This document shows, piece after piece, positions 9,441 through 18,235 of a stretch of DNA of 64,000 nucleotides. The stretch comes from Halorussus pelagicus (GTDB taxonomy: Archaea; Halobacteriota; Halobacteria; Halobacteriales; Haladaptataceae): positions 124,001 to 188,000 of the forward strand of contig NZ_CP035120.1 in NCBI RefSeq assembly GCF_004087835.1. The letters run 5' to 3'. The notes under the pieces are model-generated. The model saw only the letters and a program-made list of their open reading frames with translations. It did not search any database and had not been told where the DNA came from. Within the stretch, counting starts at the first letter, position 1. Each line of letters starts with the position of its first letter. A program made the translations under genes and the position numbers.

Positions 9441-9693
9441 CCCACATTACGTCTCAGTGGTTGATAATCATACTCAGCGTTTTAGCTGAGGATTGGTATC
9501 TCGGCTTACATTTTGTTGGCGGTTTCGGAAGCTGTTCCGCAGAACGAGCGTCCGTCGTCTGAGAGTCACTCCTCGACCACTCCGCTACTATTCCGAGAAG
9601 TAACGAGTGCTCGAAACAACTCATCATCTGTCGAGAGCGTCACGAAAACAGTCACACGGAGAGGCTTTTGTCCCCACGACACGACCAACTAGT

Positions 9694-10083
9694 ATGTCCG
9701 AACGGAACGTCCTCGGCGGAGAGCTTGCCACCTGTAGTACCGACCCGACGACAGGCTACGAACGCGACGGCTGTTGTGTGACTCATCCCGACGACCGGGG
9801 GAGACACGAACTCTGTGCGGTGATGACTGAGGAGTTTCTGGCGTTCAGCAAAGCACAGGGAAACGACCTCGTGACGCCGCGTCCGGAGCTACAGTTTCCC
9901 GGACTCGAACCGGGCGACCGCTGGTGTCTCTGTCTTGGACGGTGGGTTGAGGCGCTTGAAGCCACGCGGACCGAACGCCTCCCGGAGACGACCGTCCCGC
10001 CTGTGATTCTCGAAGCGACCAACGAGGCAGTATTAGATGCTGTGGACCTGAAGACACTCGAAGATCACGCCTATGACGCGTGA
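9694..10083 (+). CDS. DUF2237 family protein
   Basis: The 129-residue protein MSERNVLGGELATCSTDPTTGYERDGCC closely fits DUF2237: GYERDGCCVTHPDDRGRHELCAVMTEEFLAFSKAQGNDL, then FPGLEPGDRWCLCLGRW and the C-terminal VPPVILEATNEAVL. Cysteines at CCVT and CLC are family-conserved and could bind a metal; the biochemical role is unknown. The ATG at 9694 was chosen over an in-frame upstream ATG (9607), because homologues begin with NVLGG. It is monocistronic, divergent from the KaiC operon across 285 bp. That spacer contains the KaiC promoter and no other recognised gene. Confidence 0.9.
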   Translation: MSERNVLGGELATCSTDPTTGYERDGCCVTHPDDRGRHELCAVMTEEFLAFSKAQGNDLVTPRPELQFPGLEPGDRWCLCLGRWVEALEATRTERLPETTVPPVILEATNEAVLDAVDLKTLEDHAYDA

Positions 10084-10084
10084 A

Positions 10085-10228
10085 TCACCGGTCTGCCGAC
10101 TGGAGTCGTCCTAGCAACTGGTCGGAGACGCCGGTCAGATAGGCCGTCCCGAAGAGAGCGACGAGCAGGCCCCCATCGTGTTGTAGAAGAGATCGAGGAC
10201 GGTGTCGTCGAGACGTGGCTCGTTGAAC
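10085..10228 (-). pseudogene. fragment of a DUF2238/VanZ-like membrane protein C terminus
   Basis: On the minus strand, FNEPRLDDTVLDLFYNTMG continues in a second frame as LLVALFGTAYLTGVSDQLLGRL and then stops. This is the last membrane helix of a small integral membrane protein whose family often reads DTxxDLxxNTxG near the C terminus. The two frames join if one G is added to the GGGGG run (plus strand CCCCC, 10170-10174). No N-terminal part is visible, so this is a truncated remnant whatever the frame change means. The family is named by motif memory only. Confidence 0.5.
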
Positions 10229-10263
10229 CGTCGGACGCCGCTGCAAAACCCCGACGGGTGAGG

Positions 10264-10761
10264 TCAGGCTTCGATTTCTCCCGCTGCGAAGGCCTCTCGG
10301 AGGTTCTGCTCGTCTTCTCTGGAGAGATTGGTCCGCACGACCTCGGGGTCGAACTGCTTCATCTCCTCGATAACGCGGTCGGCGACAACGTCTTCGACCA
10401 GCAAGAACAGCGCAGAGTCTCCGGGTTCGATGGTATCACCGACCTCCTTAATGAACTTGTCGTCGATACCGTAGTCGGAGAACTTGCCGGAGAGTGCCCC
10501 GGTAATCGTTCCGAGCGCCAGACCGAGCCACGGTGCCAAAAACAGGAGTCCAATGAGCATCCCCCAGAACGCACCGCCGAGCGCACCCGCCCCGACGAGG
10601 CTCTGGGCCTGCTTGATATCGACTCCGCCGCCCTCCTTTCGCACGACTACGGCCGCGTCTCGTAGCGTTATCAGCTGTTGTTTCTGTAGTTCTATCAACT
10701 TTTCTCGGGCCTCGAATGCCTTCTCCTTGCCGTCGAACGCCAGTACGACGAGTTCACTCAC
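10264..10761 (-). CDS. DUF1269 family membrane-associated protein
   Basis: The 165-residue protein begins MSELVVLAFDGKEKAFEAREKL and contains ITLRDAAVVVRKEGG, a pattern typical of DUF1269. A Gly/Ala-rich hydrophobic hairpin (about residues 52-93, ALGGAFWGMLIGLLFLAPWLGLALGTITGAL) is followed by a soluble C-terminal half (DSALFLLVEDVVADRVIEEMKQFD). The ferredoxin-like ends and glycine-zipper-like middle suggest a small membrane-inserting oligomer; the function is unknown. It sits among remnants of mobile DNA inside the AT-richer block. Confidence 0.88.
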   Translation of the reverse strand: MSELVVLAFDGKEKAFEAREKLIELQKQQLITLRDAAVVVRKEGGGVDIKQAQSLVGAGALGGAFWGMLIGLLFLAPWLGLALGTITGALSGKFSDYGIDDKFIKEVGDTIEPGDSALFLLVEDVVADRVIEEMKQFDPEVVRTNLSREDEQNLREAFAAGEIEA

Positions 10762-11120
10762 GGTCTTTCTCCTCCAAACGCTGTTTCAGCGGCAGCCGTC
10801 TTATACCACGCCGAGTGTTCAACTGGAAACCGGACGCTATCTCGGTGTTATTTCGGTTATCCCTGTGGAAGCTCTCGTTTAAGTGGTGGGTCAAGTACAG
10901 GTCGGCAGAGAGGGACGTTCCCGAGTAGAAACTGGGCCGCGGTTCTCCAACACGGTATCGGCGCAATAGCATCTGTATTGTTGGGCACCATAACATCCAT
11001 ACTGATAGACACCTTATTGTGGTGTCGTGAATCTGAACGGAGGTGCCTCCGTTCCGGAGTCCACTCCATCGACAGGCATGTCGGAGAGTTGGTTGCGTCA
11101 CTGGGGTCCAGCGATGGTCG
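10762..11120. other. gene-poor spacer inside the island
   Basis: These 359 bases hold no convincing gene. Reading frames here are short and lack acidic haloarchaeal composition. A segment near 11028-11047 (GAATCTGAACGGAGGTGCC) faintly resembles the IS6 terminal sequence found elsewhere in the window. The stretch probably belongs to degraded mobile DNA together with the transposase remnant that follows. Confidence 0.4.
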
Positions 11121-11340
11121 TTAAGTTTGGCATGAATTGTGGCAGACGGCGACGGCTTGTAACCACGATTCCACTGTTTCTATCTTGGCGTTGCGGAACG
11201 CATTCGAAAGCGAAGACGTTCGTCGTTTTACCTCGCAGAACACACGTTCGGCGCGATTCCGATTTCCGTGGCGAAAAGAGGGTCGGAGGAAGTCGGATTC
11301 GTGGGCCCAGTTGAAACTCAGAACAACCCACCGGTTCTGT
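11121..11340 (-). mobile_element. IS6-family transposase C-terminal remnant
   Basis: Translated on the minus strand and ending at TAA (11121-11123), the sequence reads RHGNRNRAERVFCEVKRRT, then SSLSNAFRNAKIETVESWLQ and AVAVCHNSCQT. This is the classic C terminus of haloarchaeal IS6-family transposases, including the last catalytic Glu region (ERVFCEVKRR). The N-terminal two thirds are absent. It lies just downstream of dabA, inside the island. Confidence 0.85.
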
Positions 11341-11360
11341 CCGGTGCGATTACGGATCGG

Positions 11361-13766
11361 CTAGTCGTCTGCGACAGTCCGAGTGTTCGGCATCTCCGGG
11401 GGTGCTTCGGTCTGTTCGGTCACTGGTATCCAGTCCAAAGACTCCTCGTAGTGGAAGGCGCTGTGGTCCTGAGTTGGATCGACGACCGTGAGTGATAGCC
11501 AGTTGTTGTCCAGAATCTTGGTCAGTTCCTCGTGGTCGGTCAGGATGTCGGTGACCCGCTCAATCGGCGCGTGGACGACCGTCGAGAGGCGGAGCGGTTG
11601 GTGATACGGTTCGTCGTCTGCGGTCGTCAGCGACTGGAGCGGGAGACCGGTCATCAGATCGCCGCCGTTGCCCTGATAGACGCCGATATTGCCGACCGGG
11701 TTTTGGGTCACTTTCGACCCGCTGCCGTAGACGGCGTTGTCAACCGTCGAGAAGTAGTACTGGGTGTTGATCCACTGGGTGACGACCATGGGACCAGTGA
11801 AGATTGCTTCGAGCGCGTCTCCATCGGGGTCGGTTGACCAGTCGTACGAGTGGAGGAACGTGCGCCCGTCGAGATCACAACCGCTTGTCAACTCGCGTGG
11901 GCCGATGACGAAGCCAGCGTTGCCCGCTAGCCCCCACTCGGGACGTGTCTCGGCCCAGTCGGCGGCACGACGTTCCGTCTCGCTGACGCCGGTCGAGGCG
12001 TCGGCACCCATCGCCTCGGCGCGCTCGGCAGTCGAGTTCTCACGAGCCGTTGCGAGGTCCATACGCAACTGATTGAGGTCGTCCGCGTGGCTCTCGGGCA
12101 CGTCGTCCGCGAACAGGTCCACTTCGTCGGTCGTTGTGTTGTGTTCTCCGGCAACAAAGACCGTGTCCTCGGGGATGGCGAACCCACGGTCCCGGAGTTC
12201 GGCCTTGACAGCCTCGTCGTTACAGATCTTTGCGAGGACGCGAGCACTCGGGCCGCCGGGGTTGCCCGCACAGGCACCGCAGTCTAGGCTCGAATCGTAG
12301 GGATTGTTTGCCGTCTCGCTGGCGTGGCCCGTGAAGACGACGAGGCGACTGAACGTCTTGAAACCCATCAGCTCGAAGGCAGTCGCAGCATACTCGACTT
12401 TCTCCTCGTGGGTCAGCCCCACCGGCAGGTCGCCAGAGTAGGTATGCTGGTGATGGACGAGCGGCTCACAGAACTCGCGCTCGTCGGGCACCAACTCGGC
12501 GGCAGCGTCGAACAGGTCGTGAACGCGCCCCGGAACGAGCGTCCGGGCCGCGAGTGAGAGACCGTAGCCGCTCCCGGCAGTCTCGACGAAGCCGTAGGCG
12601 CTGGCAGCGTTGGCCTCCAATATCTCGATCACTTCGTCGGCAGCCTCGCGGATGCCGGACCAGCGGTTGTAGCGTGCCTGCGTGTCGTCATCGGTCGGGA
12701 AGTCAGTGATGTGATGCTGTGGGTTGAGGATCGGAGGGCAGGCATCGACCGACACATCGGCGTCGTACCCCTGATACTCCATCGGGATGCCGAAGAAGCC
12801 AGCGTACCCGTGGGTCTCGTAGTCGCCCGTTGCCTCGATGTGACGACGGATAATCTCCGAGCGAGTGTCGATACAGAAGACCAACTGGGCGTCCGGGCGT
12901 CCCGACGTCTCGCCGTCGTCCATCGACTGGCTCTCACCTGCGATGGTTCCAACGAGGTCATTGCGGTAGGTCGCTTCCCACGCACGCAAGAACGCCTGAG
13001 CGATTTCGTCTGCCGGGTTCGCGTCGTCAAGGTCGTCGTCCGGTTCAATCGTAGCGCCGACGGCATCCAGCAGTGCCAGACGCGCCGCAAGGTACCCTTC
13101 CAGCGAAATCGGGTACTTCGACTGCCACACGCCCTCGTCCTCGGAACGCTGTTTGATGAACCCGGTCCAGCCCGAGAGTGCGGCCAGTTGCTCCTCAAAG
13201 ATGGGCACCCACTGATTTTCCGGATATGGCTCCAGAACTGCCTCGATAGCCACAATCGGCGTTTCAGGCAGGTCGGCGACGACGCCTTCGTCGGGGACGG
13301 CGCTATCGTATTCGACCATGTTCCTGAAAGCAGTGTAGAACCCCGCCTCGCGGTTCGGCATCGACCAGTGGGCACTGTCCTCGTCGAGGAAGGCAGACAG
13401 CCACTTTGTCAGCACCTGGTCCACATGGTTTGTGGCGGTGTCCGCGTCACTGTCCTCGGCGTCGGCCGCGTCGGCCATGCGGTCGAGTAGCGTTTCGGGG
13501 TCGTCCTCGTAACCTGCCTCGGCGAGTTCCGCTCCGAGGAATTCCGGGTCAATCTGGCCGCGTTCCAGCGCCGTCCTGAACGTCTCGGCGCTGGGGTAGC
13601 CACGGCCGCCCAACAGCGTAGCGGCCTGCTCGACGGCCTCCCCGAACGGCTGGTCCTCGAACCCCGAAAGGGGGTTGGCCGTCACGAACGAGTGGATGGG
13701 CCAGACGGAGCTGACGGTGGTCGCTGCTTCGTCGATGCTGTCGTGGATAGCAGATTCAGTACTCAT
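11361..13766 (-). CDS. dabA: DabA, probable inorganic carbon transporter subunit (DUF2309)
   Basis: The 801-residue protein is DabA, the cytoplasmic carbonic-anhydrase-like half of the DabAB complex, which couples ion flow to directional CO2 hydration and bicarbonate accumulation. The beta-CA-type zinc site is intact: VFCIDTRSE supplies Cys298 and Asp300, TGHASETANNP His481, and SLDCGAC Cys496. The H-to-C spacing of 15 matches the characterised bacterial enzyme. The N terminus VWPIHSFVTANPLSGFE is the family hallmark. It overlaps the dabB stop by 11 bp, so the two are translationally coupled. In a heterotroph the role is likely anaplerotic carbon supply (inference). Confidence 0.94.
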   Translation of the reverse strand: MSTESAIHDSIDEAATTVSSVWPIHSFVTANPLSGFEDQPFGEAVEQAATLLGGRGYPSAETFRTALERGQIDPEFLGAELAEAGYEDDPETLLDRMADAADAEDSDADTATNHVDQVLTKWLSAFLDEDSAHWSMPNREAGFYTAFRNMVEYDSAVPDEGVVADLPETPIVAIEAVLEPYPENQWVPIFEEQLAALSGWTGFIKQRSEDEGVWQSKYPISLEGYLAARLALLDAVGATIEPDDDLDDANPADEIAQAFLRAWEATYRNDLVGTIAGESQSMDDGETSGRPDAQLVFCIDTRSEIIRRHIEATGDYETHGYAGFFGIPMEYQGYDADVSVDACPPILNPQHHITDFPTDDDTQARYNRWSGIREAADEVIEILEANAASAYGFVETAGSGYGLSLAARTLVPGRVHDLFDAAAELVPDEREFCEPLVHHQHTYSGDLPVGLTHEEKVEYAATAFELMGFKTFSRLVVFTGHASETANNPYDSSLDCGACAGNPGGPSARVLAKICNDEAVKAELRDRGFAIPEDTVFVAGEHNTTTDEVDLFADDVPESHADDLNQLRMDLATARENSTAERAEAMGADASTGVSETERRAADWAETRPEWGLAGNAGFVIGPRELTSGCDLDGRTFLHSYDWSTDPDGDALEAIFTGPMVVTQWINTQYYFSTVDNAVYGSGSKVTQNPVGNIGVYQGNGGDLMTGLPLQSLTTADDEPYHQPLRLSTVVHAPIERVTDILTDHEELTKILDNNWLSLTVVDPTQDHSAFHYEESLDWIPVTEQTEAPPEMPNTRTVADD

Positions 13767-15243
13767 TGTAGTCCTCCGGGGAATTCAATAGGGTGTTCGA
13801 TGACGGTTGGGTGACGTTCAGCAGTGCCACGTAGAGACGCTGGCTGTGTTCGTGGATTCCGGTCTCGATGGCGACGTAGACGCCGACGAAGCTGACGGCG
13901 ATAATGCCGTGGAGTAGGGTCAGCTCGGTCGTCGCCGTGCTGACCGCAAGGAGATCCGAGACGCCTTCGTAGACAACGGCATAGATAATGATGGCCGGGA
14001 AGAACACAAGCGGGACGGCCACATAGCGGACAAGTGTCGGAAGTGAAGTGTGCTGGACCGCACTGCGGGCCGCGTGGAGCGTGGTGAAGACGACGAAAAA
14101 GGTCAACAGGAGACCACTATCGACGTGTGCTCCCTTCCCCGTCAGCACCGTGAACACCACGCCACCGGCGAGGCCGGTCAGCAACGCCACGACAAAACCG
14201 ACGGCACTCGTCATATCGCCGATCGTGTGCTCGGTGGTCTCGCTCGGACTCTTGTGTTCGATCTGCTCGCCCGAACTGAGGAACTGATAGGCCTTGTAGA
14301 ATCCATGCAGGATGAGGTGGGTAATCGCGGCCCCGAAGAAGCCGAGTCCAGCCTGCATGATCATAAAGCCCATCTGGCCGACCGTCGAGCAGCCGAGTTT
14401 GCCTTTGATGTCCGTTTGGACCGATTTCAAGAGCTTTCCGCCGCACGCACTCGCCGCGCCGACGGCGACGACTGCGAGCATGAGCGTAGAGTTGACCGTG
14501 ATGACCTGGGCGAAGCGGACCAGCAGGATGCCGCCCGCATTGACGAATCCGGCGTGCATCAACGCAGACGCCGGGGTCGGTGCGGTCATCGAAGTGAGCA
14601 GCCACGTGTGGAACGGGATTAGCGCGGACTGGATCATCGCCGCGAGCACGAGAATACCGGCAGCGAGCAGCCACACCGGACCACCAAGCGTGTCGGTGGC
14701 CGCGCTTATTCCGGAGATCGTCGTCGCACCGGTCGTCCACCACAGCGCCGTCAGCGCAACACCCAGCAAGACGCTACTAGCGAGAAAATACTTGCGAGCG
14801 ACTGTCTTCGCCGCCTGTGCCTGTTTCCAGCCCTCGATCACACCGATGAGTTCCGCCATCACCAGGCCCATCGCCATCCACAGGAACCCGAACAGTGCGA
14901 CGTGGTCGGCCGCGACGAGCGCCATCACAGTTACGGTGAAACCGAACACAGCGATGAAGAACCGCGTTTTGTGAGTGCTACCAGCCATGTAGCGGCGGGA
15001 GTAGCTGTGAACAATACCGCTAAAGAAGGTGACCACCACCCACATGAGGACGGTCAGGCCGTCTATGGCAACCAAGCCGGGAATTTCCCACACACCATCA
15101 AACCTGACTCTGGCGATGAGGACGGCGACACTCGCGGTGAACAGCGACCACACGAGCCACGTTAGTACAACGGGCACGAACGGTGATTCCACCGTCGTGT
15201 CCGGGAGCGCTCCGACCGTCGGTTTCGAACTCTGTCCTGACAT
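13756..15243 (-). CDS. dabB: DabB, NuoL-like membrane subunit of the inorganic carbon transporter
   Basis: The 495-residue polytopic protein is homologous to proton-conducting NuoL/Mrp antiporter subunits, with about 13 hydrophobic helices. Diagnostic segments are SGIVHSYSRRYMAG, IPFHTWLLTSMTAPTPASALMHAGFVNAGG (quinone-oxidoreductase family core) and GCSTVGQMGFMIMQAGLG. DabB provides the cation channel that energises DabA. It is the first gene of the dabB-dabA pair, and its own stop lies inside the dabA start region. Nothing resembling the other Nuo or Mrp subunits is nearby, which supports the Dab assignment over complex I or an Mrp antiporter. Confidence 0.93.
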   Translation of the reverse strand: MSGQSSKPTVGALPDTTVESPFVPVVLTWLVWSLFTASVAVLIARVRFDGVWEIPGLVAIDGLTVLMWVVVTFFSGIVHSYSRRYMAGSTHKTRFFIAVFGFTVTVMALVAADHVALFGFLWMAMGLVMAELIGVIEGWKQAQAAKTVARKYFLASSVLLGVALTALWWTTGATTISGISAATDTLGGPVWLLAAGILVLAAMIQSALIPFHTWLLTSMTAPTPASALMHAGFVNAGGILLVRFAQVITVNSTLMLAVVAVGAASACGGKLLKSVQTDIKGKLGCSTVGQMGFMIMQAGLGFFGAAITHLILHGFYKAYQFLSSGEQIEHKSPSETTEHTIGDMTSAVGFVVALLTGLAGGVVFTVLTGKGAHVDSGLLLTFFVVFTTLHAARSAVQHTSLPTLVRYVAVPLVFFPAIIIYAVVYEGVSDLLAVSTATTELTLLHGIIAVSFVGVYVAIETGIHEHSQRLYVALLNVTQPSSNTLLNSPEDYNEY

Positions 15244-15432
15244 CGTTCAGCCCATCGTACGACCCATTGCGCCACCGGAGACAATCGCTTGTGGGACGCT
15301 TCTGGTCGCAGTTACTACTCTAAATGAACAGAGTGGTTGTTAAATCCATCTATTTTCACATTCTGTTCGCTTTTCCGCCAGCATAGAACCTAATAGTTCG
15401 CCCAGCAATGCGGGGGAACAGACAGTCGCGGG

Positions 15433-16116
15433 TCAGGTCAGGAGGCTTGCGACCCGTACCGACGCGTCTTCGGGGAGACGATCTCGGACTGTGGTCGGGT
15501 CTGTCGCACCGTCGAACGCGACCAGATATCGCTTGTCGGGGAACGAACTGTACGCTCCATCTTGATCGTAAACGTAGCCAGCGACCGTGACCGACGAGGG
15601 GAGTGCCTGGTGGAGAAACTGGACCTGTCGGCGAACGTTGTACTCGACGAGTCGATACTGCAACGAGTTAAGCGGCAACGACTCCGCCACAACTCCCTCT
15701 TCGAACCCATCTCCGACGATCGAACGGAGTGGATCCAACCGTGCTTCGATCCCGTCAGGTGACTCTGAATCGGGTGCAACCCACCGCTCGTAGGCGTCTT
15801 CGAGAACCTCACACTTCGTGTGTCCCACAACGAGGACTACTGTGATATCGTACTGCTGTCTGGGGTGTTCGATGTTGCTGTCTACAATCGTTTTTTCCTC
15901 GTATCGTTCCTGTGTCTGATTCCCGAGAGTCTGAACTCCAACGACGTTCCAGGTAGCATCGACTGGCCAGAGCGGTCCCCGAAGTTTGCAACTGCTCATC
16001 GAGCACGAGACGACGAGTGCCGTTTGCGTATCCGATTCGTGTCCACGGTCGCTCCGGTCTGGGACTGACTCGATGACAGATTCAAGATCGTTCCCGGTCA
16101 TTCTATTGTATGCCAC
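15433..16116 (-). CDS. divergent beta-carbonic-anhydrase-like protein
   Basis: The product of about 227 residues resembles beta-carbonic anhydrases: VVSCSMSSC (Cys38), VVLVVGHTKCEVL (His99, Cys102) supply the three zinc ligands, and SLQYRLVEYNVRRQVQFLHQ followed by VAGYVYDQDGAYSSF matches the helix and strand after the site. The catalytic Asp-Arg dyad of CxDxR is absent: Met40 and Ser42 occupy those positions. It lies 189 bp upstream of dabB on the same strand, so a role in bicarbonate supply or sensing is plausible, but normal CA chemistry is doubtful. The start may instead be the ATG at 16101. Confidence 0.7.
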   Translation of the reverse strand: MAYNRMTGNDLESVIESVPDRSDRGHESDTQTALVVSCSMSSCKLRGPLWPVDATWNVVGVQTLGNQTQERYEEKTIVDSNIEHPRQQYDITVVLVVGHTKCEVLEDAYERWVAPDSESPDGIEARLDPLRSIVGDGFEEGVVAESLPLNSLQYRLVEYNVRRQVQFLHQALPSSVTVAGYVYDQDGAYSSFPDKRYLVAFDGATDPTTVRDRLPEDASVRVASLLT

Positions 16117-16248
16117 CTCCGCTCGGATCCACTACTGTCTCCATCGGCTTCCTTCGACCGATTTAGTATTGAACCGGTATTACGTTACCGAAACCGTTCG
16201 ATATTCGTATACAGAAAACCATATCGTTATCTGTTCCGGAGTACCGAT

Positions 16249-17265
16249 ATGGAAACACTCTCAGGGACCGTTCTTACCGGCCGGTCGTTCGAGCCGATTC
16301 GTGGTCGTGTCGTCGTCGAAGACGGGCAGATCCAGAGTATTGAGGAGGCAGAAACGACATCAACCGATATTATACTGCCAGCTTTCGTCAACGCTCATAC
16401 GCATCTGGGTGACTCCGTCGCAAAGGAAGCGGCTGTCGGACTGTCACTGGACGAGGCAGTAGCACCGCCGGACAGTCTCAAACACCGACGATTGGCAGGT
16501 GCTACCCGTTCGGACCTCCTGTCGGCGATGCGCCGGTCGCTCCGGTTTATGCAACGAACCGGCACGGCCGCTTGTCTGGATTTCCGGGAGTCCGGAACCG
16601 CCGGGGCACGCGCACTTCGGGAGGCAGCACAATCAGTCGATGCCGACCCCTTCATTTTCGGGAGCGGCGAGCGATCAGTTCTTGATGTCGCCGACGGATA
16701 CGGGGCTTCCGGTGCGAGCGACGATGATTTCGCTGAAGAGCGTACTGCCTGCCGGAAACGCGACGTCCCGTTTGCCATCCACGCTGGCGAACCGGACCCA
16801 ACGGACATTCATCCCGCACTCGATCTGGAGCCGGATCTCCTCGTCCACATGGTACATGCAGGACAGGAACACCTTGAACGAGTTGCAGACCAGTCAGTTC
16901 CGATTGCGATCTGCCCGCGAGCGAACACCGTTCTCGACGCCGGAACCCCGCCAGTACGGGAATTACTGGACCACACGACAGTCGCTCTCGGGACCGACAA
17001 CGTCATGTTGAACCCCCCGTCGATGTTCCGAGAGATGGCGTACACGGCGAAACAGTTCGACGTGACTGCCCGAGAGGTATTACGGATGGCGACGACGGCT
17101 GGTGCCGAGATCGTTGGACTCAACTGTGGTATCATCGCTCCCGACCGACGGGCAGCACTTCTCGTCCTCGACGGTGATTCTGACAATCTGACGGGGTCAG
17201 TTGACCCAGTACAGGCCGTCGTTCGTCGCGCGACCGAGTTGGACGTTAAACGTGTCCTCGTCTAG
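16249..17265 (+). CDS. amidohydrolase-superfamily protein (deaminase-like)
   Basis: The 338-residue metal-dependent hydrolase belongs to the amidohydrolase superfamily. It shows an N-terminal beta-sandwich (GRVVVEDGQIQSI), the HxH metal motif in NAHTHLGDS, FAIHAGEP (third metal His), LLVHMVHAGQ (fourth) and LGTDNVM (metal Asp). The layout fits cytosine/chlorohydrolase-type deaminases or related guanine/SAH deaminases; the substrate is uncertain. GGAG at 16235-16238 could serve as Shine-Dalgarno. It overlaps the convergent Lrp gene by 4 bp, an arrangement suggesting mutual transcript interference or local regulation. Confidence 0.88.
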   Translation: METLSGTVLTGRSFEPIRGRVVVEDGQIQSIEEAETTSTDIILPAFVNAHTHLGDSVAKEAAVGLSLDEAVAPPDSLKHRRLAGATRSDLLSAMRRSLRFMQRTGTAACLDFRESGTAGARALREAAQSVDADPFIFGSGERSVLDVADGYGASGASDDDFAEERTACRKRDVPFAIHAGEPDPTDIHPALDLEPDLLVHMVHAGQEHLERVADQSVPIAICPRANTVLDAGTPPVRELLDHTTVALGTDNVMLNPPSMFREMAYTAKQFDVTAREVLRMATTAGAEIVGLNCGIIAPDRRAALLVLDGDSDNLTGSVDPVQAVVRRATELDVKRVLV

Positions 17266-17747
17266 GAATCGTCTTCTGTATGGGTCTCAGAATTGAACTT
17301 GTGGAAGGGTGTCGTCTCGTGGCTCCGAACGAGGACTTCGTCGGCAACGGTAAGTCCCATATCGAGAAGTTCCTGTGCGACCGGTGTGATGTCGCTGTCC
17401 GTCTCGCCCACTGCAGTGACAAGGAGGTTCTGTTCACCAGTGACCAACTCCTGGACTGACACCACCCCATCGATGTTCAGAATCTCGGGAACGATATCAC
17501 CACGTTCGGGAATCGAAGCGGTACAGTAAAGCAGCATTCGGAGCGGATAGCCTGATTTCTGATAGTCGATGCTGCCGCTGTATCCTTTGATTACGCCGTC
17601 GGATTCGAGACGCTGAATGCGCTTGCGGACAGTACTGTCGGAGGTACCGGTCCGCTCCGCGATGTCTCCGGACGACATGTTTCGAGCGTCCTCTTGGAGT
17701 GCATGCAGAATCGCTTTGTCAACATCGTCGATCTCCACGTCAGTCAT
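17262..17747 (-). CDS. Lrp/AsnC family transcriptional regulator
   Basis: The 161-residue regulator has an N-terminal winged helix-turn-helix (DKAILHALQEDARNMSSGDIAERTG followed by STVRKRIQRLESDGVIKGY) and a C-terminal RAM/AsnC ligand-binding domain (MLLYCTASIPERGDIV through VRSHETTPFHKF). Such proteins act as octamers that sense amino acids or related metabolites. It is convergent with the amidohydrolase gene, overlapping its end by 4 bp. The acidic C-terminal tail is typical of halophiles. Confidence 0.93.
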   Translation of the reverse strand: MTDVEIDDVDKAILHALQEDARNMSSGDIAERTGTSDSTVRKRIQRLESDGVIKGYSGSIDYQKSGYPLRMLLYCTASIPERGDIVPEILNIDGVVSVQELVTGEQNLLVTAVGETDSDITPVAQELLDMGLTVADEVLVRSHETTPFHKFNSETHTEDDS

Positions 17748-17834
17748 ATCAGCATGTTCGCGTCAAAGGCACTTTACCTTTGTACGTTGCTCGGTCACTC
17801 CACAGTGTTCTCTACTTTTTCATCCAATACGCGC

Positions 17835-18003
17835 TGTCTAGTTGAGACAGTCTGAGAAACGAGCAGGTCGTGGAATTTCTGGTCTAAAGATGCTCGCAGA
17901 TCTACTCAAACAGGACTTAGAAACAGATTTAGAAGAAGCTTGGGAGGATGAGCGGACGGCGACGCCCGTCAGGGCGTTCGACGTCCGCTGGCACTGTCTA
18001 GTT
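17835..18003 (+). mobile_element. probable IS remnant: transposase N terminus of an IS6-like element
   Basis: An ATG at 17890 starts MLADLLKQDLETDLEEAWED followed by RTATPVRAFDVRWH. This matches the N-terminal layout I recall for a second haloarchaeal IS6-like transposase lineage (LEEAW..ERTATPVRAFxVRLH), after which the frame degrades. A 10-bp motif CTGTCTAGTT occurs in the same orientation at 17835-17844 and 17994-18003 and may be the element's terminal sequence. It marks the right edge of the AT-richer block. Identification rests on motif memory and is less certain than the other IS6 remnants. Confidence 0.5.
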
Positions 18004-18119
18004 ACGCAGTTCTCGAATAGACTAGCGATACAGCGTCTCTTTGGCCGGTATCGAACGGTACGGATGCCTGCAGCTTTGTCGAGGTGTTGAGTAAGACGGG
18101 CGAATTCACGCCGTTCATC

Positions 18120-18180
18120 GTACCACCGTCTGCCGGTTTCGCGTAACTACGTACCACCGTCTGCCGGTTTCGCGTAACTA
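18120..18180. repeat. 31-bp tandem direct repeat, two copies
   Basis: GTACCACCGTCTGCCGGTTT plus CGCGTAACTA and a joining C is repeated head to tail (18120-18150 and 18151-18180), the second copy lacking only the last base. It lies between the IS-like remnant and the DUF58 gene start, about 55 bp upstream of that ATG, so it may also alter that gene's promoter spacing. No larger array is present. Confidence 0.85.
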
Positions 18181-18235
18181 GACCGTATCAGCACCACCAA
18201 TAGCTTGAACTACGGATGCGTCGTGCGTGGTTTCG

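Noticed and set aside
9889-9920. Possible tRNA T-arm (CCGGACTCGAACCGGG)
   Set aside because: Lies within the DUF2237 coding sequence (FPGLEPGD) and no acceptor, D or anticodon arm could be folded around it.
10754-11101. 115-codon minus-strand frame between DUF1269 and the IS6 remnant
   Set aside because: No recognisable protein, mixed composition, falls in degraded mobile DNA.
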